A stretch of 10,724 nt of DNA from NCBI GenBank assembly GCA_015655615.1, contig JAATES010000220.1, forward strand, positions 1 to 10,724, in the 5' to 3' direction. Below the pieces are notes generated by a model, which saw only the letters and a list, made by a program, of their open reading frames with translations, was not told the origin of the DNA and did not search any database. This DNA comes from Actinomycetales bacterium. GTDB taxonomy: Bacteria; Actinomycetota; Actinomycetes; Actinomycetales; Cellulomonadaceae. The stretch's first letter is position 1. Each line of letters starts with the position of its first letter. This document shows, piece by piece, positions 6,518 to 10,724 of this stretch. The position numbers and the translations under genes were made by a program.

Positions 6518-6535
6518 GGACTGAGGAAAGCCTAA
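6515..6535. promoter_or_regulatory. DtxR/IdeR-like iron box candidate at the feo promoter
   Basis: Reading plus strand, TAGG (6516-6519) and CCTAA (6531-6535) face each other 11 bases apart. The DtxR/IdeR consensus is TTAGG-N9-CCTAA, so the right arm is perfect, the left arm lacks its first T, and the spacer is 2 bases too long. Against the full 19-base consensus I count about 10 matches. Position over the feoA promoter and the function of the operon favour iron control. The wrong spacing keeps this tentative; it may be bound by a different regulator. Confidence 0.4.
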
Positions 6536-6607
6536 GCTCGCGGGGCCTTGGTCCCGATCGATGAGATCCCTGGGATACCGAGCGCATCTATGGGACAATC
6601 AGTCCTA
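6516..6607. repeat. Perfect 9-bp inverted repeat spanning the divergent feo/beta-helix region
   Basis: TAGGACTGA at 6516-6524 and TCAGTCCTA at 6599-6607 are exact reverse complements, 74 bases apart. The left arm is inside the iron-box-like element of feoA. The right arm directly follows GACAAT (6594-6599), a possible -10 for the first beta-helix gene. So each divergent promoter would carry the same 9-mer in the same orientation relative to its own transcription. This suggests one regulator acting on both, perhaps with DNA looping. The repeat is seen directly; the role is inferred. Confidence 0.5.
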
Positions 6608-6676
6608 GCATCCAGATGGGTGACGGGCTGCAGGCACGGACCGACGATCCCCCGAACAGATCACGAGGTGGCGGCG

Positions 6677-8140
6677 ATGCCAATCCGAGGGCACATGAGG
6701 GTGGCTCTGGCGACGGCTGCGGCGTCCGCTGCATTCATCGCAGGTCTGACCGCGCCGGCCAGCACCGCCCAGAGCGCCTCGGTGGCCGGCGTTCCGCCGA
6801 CTTCCACTCCGGCAGGCGTCGTTGCCGCTGCCACCGCGCAGACCGCGAGCCTCGTCGCCGCCTACCGATCGCGGGCGGCCTCGATCAGCAAGAAGTTCCC
6901 GACCTACCGGGTCAGCCCGTCGAGCAAACCCACGAAGAAGGGCTACCTGAAGGCCGGCTTCATCAATTCATCCGCGAACAACAAGTACACCAAGCACTAC
7001 TTCCTGCTGCGCACCTATCTGGAACGGCTGGAGAAGAAGGGTGGCGGCACCTTGGTGCTCCGCAAAGGCACCTACCGTGTGCCCAACACCTTGTATGTGC
7101 CTTCCAACGTCACGATCCGGCTGGAGGCCGGAGCCCGGCTGCTGAAGACCACCAAGTCGGGTACCTCGAAGCTCAAGCCGTCCGCCAGCCTGTTCCACAC
7201 CGTGGGCCAGTCGGTGGCCAACAGTCTGAAGACGAAGAAGCCGAAGCGCTACGGCGGCTATGACGGCGAGACCAACATCTCCTTCGTGGGGGAGCGCGGT
7301 GCGGTGATCGACCTCGGCTACCACGCGGGAAGTCACGGCATCGTCGCCGCCCACACCACGAATCTGACCATCACCGGACTGACGTTCATGCACAGCAAGG
7401 GCGGTCACTTCGTGGAACTGGATGCGAGCAAGAACGCACTGATCACGGGGAACAGATTCACGAAGTCCAAGGCATCGAGCTGCGGCTGCAAGGAAGCGAT
7501 CAACCTCGACACCCCGGACAAGTCCACCGGCGGGCTCAACGTGGGGTGGACCAAGTACGACAAGACCCCCGATCACAATGTCTCCGTGACAGGCAACACC
7601 TTCTCCCGCGTCGAGGCAGCGGTGGGAACGCACAGCTTCTCGATGTATCGCAAGGGCAGTGGGTGGACGCCTGCCTACCACACCAGCATCCGGGTGACCG
7701 GCAACACCATCACGAAGTCTTTGGGCAAATACGCGCTGCATGTAGAGCAGTGGAAGGACTCCTTGATCGACGGCAACACTGTGACCAAGGTCAAGAAACA
7801 TGGCGGCAACGCCTGGGGGGTCTTCGTGATGGGAAGCCGCAACCTGACGATCAGCGACAACAGGTTCAGTCACGTGGAGACGGCCATCCAGTACCGGGTC
7901 AACAAGCAGACCGGGGCTGCCGCGAAGTATGGCTATGCCCGAAACTACGTGACGCATGCGAACTTCGACGCCTGGTTGACCAACCGGCTGGCGCACACGA
8001 CCGAGCGGTTCGTACGATGGAACCTTACCTCATCGACGACCAGCAACACGGTGAAGATCAACCTGCCTTGTGACGCAGGTTGCGGGATCTCGGCTGGTCA
8101 GCGCTACAGCCAGGGGTATCCCTCGGCATTGATCGACTGA
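6677..8140 (+). CDS. Secreted right-handed parallel beta-helix protein, paralogue 1
   Basis: 487 residues from ATG 6677, preceded by GAGG (6665-6668) at 8 bases. The frame is open to 6548, but starting here puts a signal peptide at the N-terminus: basic MPIRGHMR, hydrophobic core to about 23, likely cleavage near APASTA-Q (31-32). A Lys-rich linker follows (70-105). A pectate-lyase-like entry segment comes next (119-158: GGGTLVLRKGTYRV, LYVPSNVTIRLEAGARLL), then PbH1-type coils: NLTITGLTF, NALITGNRF, NVSVTGNTF, SIRVTGNTI, SLIDGNTV and NLTISDNRF. Four cysteines as SSCGCKEAINLDTP (C269, C271) and CDAGC (C465, C469) are shared with the downstream paralogue. No lyase or hydrolase signature is recognised; polysaccharide binding or cleavage is a fold-based guess. 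No sortase or anchor signal. Lys-rich content contrasts with its neighbours. Confidence 0.88.
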   Translation: MPIRGHMRVALATAAASAAFIAGLTAPASTAQSASVAGVPPTSTPAGVVAAATAQTASLVAAYRSRAASISKKFPTYRVSPSSKPTKKGYLKAGFINSSANNKYTKHYFLLRTYLERLEKKGGGTLVLRKGTYRVPNTLYVPSNVTIRLEAGARLLKTTKSGTSKLKPSASLFHTVGQSVANSLKTKKPKRYGGYDGETNISFVGERGAVIDLGYHAGSHGIVAAHTTNLTITGLTFMHSKGGHFVELDASKNALITGNRFTKSKASSCGCKEAINLDTPDKSTGGLNVGWTKYDKTPDHNVSVTGNTFSRVEAAVGTHSFSMYRKGSGWTPAYHTSIRVTGNTITKSLGKYALHVEQWKDSLIDGNTVTKVKKHGGNAWGVFVMGSRNLTISDNRFSHVETAIQYRVNKQTGAAAKYGYARNYVTHANFDAWLTNRLAHTTERFVRWNLTSSTTSNTVKINLPCDAGCGISAGQRYSQGYPSALID

Positions 8141-8181
8141 CGCCCAGGCGGTCGGCCGCGGCCTGTCATCGACTGCCGGAT

Positions 8182-8190
8182 AGGAAAGGA
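8182..8190 (+). promoter_or_regulatory. Strong Shine-Dalgarno placing the next start at an AUC codon
   Basis: AGGAAAGGA is the best ribosome binding site in this part of the window. Seven bases separate it from ATC 8198. The first in-frame ATG, GTG or TTG is TTG 8231, 40 bases away, far too distant. Confidence 0.6.
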
Positions 8191-8197
8191 TCTCACC

Positions 8198-9763
8198 ATC
8201 GCACTGCTCCGACGAACGCCGCTTCGACGATTGCTGACCCTCACGCTGGCCGTCGGTATGCTCGGCGGTGCCCTTGCCGCCACGGTCCAGTCGGTCACAG
8301 CGGCGGCCGCCGGATCGGTGATCGATCCGGATGCGGCTTCGCGAGCGACGAACCTCGCGCTGGTCGCGGCCAGCGACACCGCGTCGCGCAGTCTGAAAAA
8401 GGCGGCGACCGCACGGGCCAAGACCATCAAGAAGAAATACCCGACCTATGTGGTCTCGCCCCGGTCGAAGCCGACGAAGAAGGGCTTCGACAAATCCGGC
8501 TATCGCACATCGGTCGCCTACAACAAGTACACCAAGACGTATTTCGCCATCCGGTCCTATCTGGAACTCTTGGAGAAGAAGGGCGGGGGCACCCTGGTGT
8601 TCTCCCGCGGGACCTATCGAGTCTCCAATGTGCTGTACGTCCCGTCGAACGTGACGATCAAGCTCGAGTCCGGTGCGAGGATCCTCAAGACCCTCAAGAC
8701 GGGGACCTCCCGGTACGTGCCCTCCAAATCGATCTTCCAGACCGTACGCCCCTCTGTGGCGAAGAAGGCGCAGAAGAAAAAGAAGTATCGCTACTCCGGG
8801 TATGGCGGAGAGCGGAACATCTCGTTCATCGGAGAGACCGGCTCGGTGATCGACCTGGGCGGCGGGCTGCTGACATATGCGATCTTCGCGGGCCACAACA
8901 CGAATCTGACCGTCAAGGGAATCACTTTCACCGGTGGAAATGGCGGCCATTACATCGAGCTCGATGCCAGTAAGAACGTCCTGATCGCAGGCAACGTGTT
9001 CCAGAACGCCTCGGTGTCCTCATGTCAGTGCAAAGAGGCCATCAACATCGACACTCCCGACGCTGTCACCGGTGGCTTCAAACAGCGGTGGAGCACGTGG
9101 GACAAGACCCCCGACGTGAACGTCTCAGTGACCGGGAACACCTTCCGCAACATCGATGTGGCGGTGGGCACGCACAAGTTCTCCGCTACCAAGTCTGGTT
9201 CGACCTATACCCCGAACTATCACACCAACATCCGGGTGACCGACAACGTCATCACCGGCGTCAAGGGAAAATACGCGATCCACGTCGAGCAGTGGAAGGA
9301 CTCTTTGATCGACGGCAACATCATCTCCGGGGTGGCGCCCAAGAACACGACGGCCAAGGGCATCCTGGTGATGGGTTCCCGCAATCTGACGATCAGCGGC
9401 AATATGATGACCGAGCTGGCCCGGCCGCTCGCCATCCGGGTGGCCAAGCTCAGCGGCGCCGGAGCGAAATACGGCTACGCCCGCAACTACCTGACTGAGG
9501 CGAACTTCGCCGCCTGGCAGTCCAACACCGTGGCAGGCACCAGCGAGCGGTTCGCCCGCTGGCAGCTCAGCGAGGACTCCGCGGTCAGGACGCGACGCAT
9601 CGCGATGCCCTGCAGTGCTCGCTGTGGCAGTACGCCAGCCTTGGGCGAGGCACAGTCCTTCACCGCCGCTGCGACCACGCCCACGTCACCGGCTGATCCT
9701 GTCGAGCCTGCGGATCCGCCAGACGATCCCGTGGACCCCGACGTTCCGCTCCCGGCGGGCTGA
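8198..9763 (+). CDS. Secreted right-handed parallel beta-helix protein, paralogue 2, apparent AUC start
   Basis: 521 residues if it starts at ATC 8198, the codon spaced 7 bases from a strong Shine-Dalgarno (8182-8190). That start supplies an arginine-rich n-region (ALLRRTPLRR) before the hydrophobic core LLTLTLAVGMLGGALAATV, a textbook signal peptide. The alternatives CTG 8204 and TTG 8231 are worse: the first is 13 bases from the SD, the second loses all positive charge and the SD. It aligns with paralogue 1 throughout; from KKGGGTLV to the IFQTV segment, 41 of 57 residues are identical. The coils NLTVKGITF, NVSVTGNTF, NIRVTDNVI, SLIDGNII and NLTISGNMM are kept, as are CxC (C276, C278, SSCQCKEAINIDTP) and CSARC (C472, C476). 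It differs in a Pro/Asp-rich tail of about 40 residues. Function unknown. It follows paralogue 1 by 57 bases, probably in one operon. Confidence 0.85.
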   Translation: MALLRRTPLRRLLTLTLAVGMLGGALAATVQSVTAAAAGSVIDPDAASRATNLALVAASDTASRSLKKAATARAKTIKKKYPTYVVSPRSKPTKKGFDKSGYRTSVAYNKYTKTYFAIRSYLELLEKKGGGTLVFSRGTYRVSNVLYVPSNVTIKLESGARILKTLKTGTSRYVPSKSIFQTVRPSVAKKAQKKKKYRYSGYGGERNISFIGETGSVIDLGGGLLTYAIFAGHNTNLTVKGITFTGGNGGHYIELDASKNVLIAGNVFQNASVSSCQCKEAINIDTPDAVTGGFKQRWSTWDKTPDVNVSVTGNTFRNIDVAVGTHKFSATKSGSTYTPNYHTNIRVTDNVITGVKGKYAIHVEQWKDSLIDGNIISGVAPKNTTAKGILVMGSRNLTISGNMMTELARPLAIRVAKLSGAGAKYGYARNYLTEANFAAWQSNTVAGTSERFARWQLSEDSAVRTRRIAMPCSARCGSTPALGEAQSFTAAATTPTSPADPVEPADPPDDPVDPDVPLPAG

Positions 9764-9767
9764 GTCG

Positions 9768-9780
9768 CCCGGAGTCCGGG
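9768..9780. terminator. Hairpin between convergent beta-helix and menB genes
   Basis: CCCGG-AGT-CCGGG forms a GC-only 5-bp stem with a 3-base loop, five bases after the beta-helix stop codon, and could serve both convergent genes. No T-run follows on either strand, so it is not a classic intrinsic terminator. Confidence 0.4.
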
Positions 9781-9806
9781 TCGCAGAAGGCGCGTGTCCA
9801 CCGGGG

Positions 9807-10724
9807 TCAGAACGCCTGCGGGAACCGAGACCAATCGGGATCGCGATGCTCAAGGAACGCGTCGCGGCCTTCAACCGCCTCATCGGTCATGTAGGCCAGG
9901 CGGGTCGCCTCGCCAGCGAACACCTGCTGGCCTGCGAGGCCATCGTCGGCGAGGTTGAAGGCGAACTTGAGCATCCGTATGGCTTGCGGAGACTTGGTGG
10001 CGATGATCCGGGCGTATTCGAGCGCGGTGTCCTCCAGATCGGCGTGGTCGACGACCTCATTGACGGCGCCCCACTCATAGGCCTGCTGTGCCGAATACTC
10101 CCGAGCGAGGAAGAAGATCTCGCGTGCCCGCTTCTGCCCCACCTGGCGGGCCAGATAGGCCGATCCGTACCCGGCGTCGAATGAGCCCACATTGGCATCC
10201 GTCTGCATGAATCGCGCATGCTCCCGGCTGGCGAGGGAGAGATCCGCCACCACATGCAAGGAATGGCCGCCGCCTGCAGCCCAGCCGTTCACGGCAGCGA
10301 TGATCACCTGCGGCATCGTCCGCATCAAGCGCTGGACCTCGAGGATGTGCAGCCTGCCGGCTCCGGCCGAGGGGAGCGCGGTGTCCCTTGAGTCTGCATC
10401 GTCCGGGAGCCCGGTGGTGTCCGAGCCGCCGTCCATGCGGAGGTCGCCGGGCGCATATCGGTACCCGTCGCGACCGCGGATGCGCTGATCGCCACCAGAG
10501 CAGAACGCCCGTCCGCCGTCCTTGGGTGAAGGACCATTGCCGGTCAGGATGACTGCCGCTATGGTGCCCGACGTCCGGGCGTGATCGAGTGCCCGGTAGA
10601 GCTCGTCGACCGTACGGGGCCGAAAGGCATTGCGGACCTCGGGCCGGTCGAAGGCCACCCGGACCACGGGCAGATCCCGACCGGTGCCCGGGTCGATCCC
10701 CCGGTGGTAGGTCAGATCGGTCAG
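9807..10724 (-). CDS. menB: MenB, 1,4-dihydroxy-2-naphthoyl-CoA synthase, N-terminus beyond window
   Basis: Crotonase-fold enzyme that closes the naphthoquinone ring from o-succinylbenzoyl-CoA in menaquinone synthesis. 305 C-terminal residues are visible. The frame is open to the window edge, and the first residues (LTDLTYHR) match the conserved N-terminal region of M. tuberculosis MenB, so the start lies outside; GTG 10667 is not the start. Oxyanion-hole segments CSGGDQRIRGR (75-85) and GWAAGGGHSLH (147-157) are present. The catalytic block QTDANVGSFDAGYGS (174-188) carries the Asp of the M. tuberculosis-type enzyme (D185 there) where E. coli has Gly and needs bicarbonate, plus the equivalents of S190 and D192. 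Y278 lies in AYMTDEAVEGRDAF. The loop at 95-121 is about 18 residues longer than in M. tuberculosis (from memory) and looks disordered. Confidence 0.95.
   Translation of the reverse strand: MTDLTYHRGIDPGTGRDLPVVRVAFDRPEVRNAFRPRTVDELYRALDHARTSGTIAAVILTGNGPSPKDGGRAFCSGGDQRIRGRDGYRYAPGDLRMDGGSDTTGLPDDADSRDTALPSAGAGRLHILEVQRLMRTMPQVIIAAVNGWAAGGGHSLHVVADLSLASREHARFMQTDANVGSFDAGYGSAYLARQVGQKRAREIFFLAREYSAQQAYEWGAVNEVVDHADLEDTALEYARIIATKSPQAIRMLKFAFNLADDGLAGQQVFAGEATRLAYMTDEAVEGRDAFLEHRDPDWSRFPQAF

Noticed and set aside
6243..6587. N-terminal extension of FeoB by 115 codons
   Set aside because: It overlaps feoA completely and is Arg-rich shadow sequence. The GTGA overlap with the feoA stop gives a normal coupled start.
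8154..8163. 10-base palindrome GGCCGCGGCC between the beta-helix genes as a terminator
   Set aside because: Without a loop it cannot form a useful RNA hairpin, and such GC palindromes are common by chance here.
8138..8197. Fusion of the two beta-helix proteins by TGA read-through (both are in the same frame)
   Set aside because: The second gene has its own strong Shine-Dalgarno and a complete signal peptide, which would be pointless inside a fusion. The shared frame is a one-in-three coincidence.
6968..8950. Minus-strand ORFs of 342 and 306 codons opposite the two beta-helix genes
   Set aside because: They resemble each other only because the genes beneath are paralogues. Composition is that of antisense frames and no ribosome binding site or domain is apparent.

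Overview
The window comes from a high-GC Gram-positive bacterium. The proteins match actinobacterial versions of their families: a LysG/LysE-type pair, an Asp-type MenB very like the mycobacterial enzyme, and a FeoA-FeoB-FeoC-like operon. A propionibacterium-type host is my best guess, but this is inference from gene content and style; no rRNA or marker gene settles it. There are no tRNA or rRNA genes, CRISPR arrays, insertion sequences or phage genes.

Layout. (1) Positions 1-839, minus strand: a zinc-dependent, NADP(H)-type secondary alcohol dehydrogenase whose C-terminus lies outside the window, with a perfect TGTGA-N6-TCACA (CRP/GlxR-type) site 45 bases upstream of its start. (2) 840-1455: a promoter-containing gap, a possible 29-codon leader ORF, and a small two-helix membrane protein of unknown function. 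(3) 1511-3093: a divergent pair, a LysE/ArgO-family basic amino acid exporter and its LysG/ArgP-type regulator, separated by 50 bases that hold a 6-bp inverted repeat. (4) 3139-3789: a DUF1345 membrane protein. (5) 3833-6505, minus strand: a compact ferrous iron uptake operon, feoA > feoB > feoC-like, with a 4-base feoA/feoB overlap and a 4-base feoB/feoC-like gap. (6) 6677-9763, plus strand: two tandem, clearly paralogous, secreted right-handed beta-helix proteins, divergent from feo. The second appears to begin at an AUC codon. (7) 9807-10724, minus strand: MenB (1,4-dihydroxy-2-naphthoyl-CoA synthase), N-terminus outside the window.

How the parts work together. The exporter and LysG form a self-contained system for detecting and exporting excess lysine or arginine. 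FeoA, FeoB and the FeoC-like protein form a Fe(II) importer. The 171-base region between feoA and the first beta-helix gene carries a perfect 9-bp inverted repeat, one arm by each gene. The feoA-side arm lies within a DtxR/IdeR-like (but non-consensus) TAGG...CCTAA element. This raises the possibility that the beta-helix pair and iron uptake share a regulator. MenB belongs to menaquinone synthesis and the alcohol dehydrogenase to redox metabolism; neither is obviously linked to its neighbours.

The least explained part is the beta-helix pair: two exported proteins with the same CxC and CxxxC cysteine pairs, no recognisable catalytic signature, and very different C-terminal ends.
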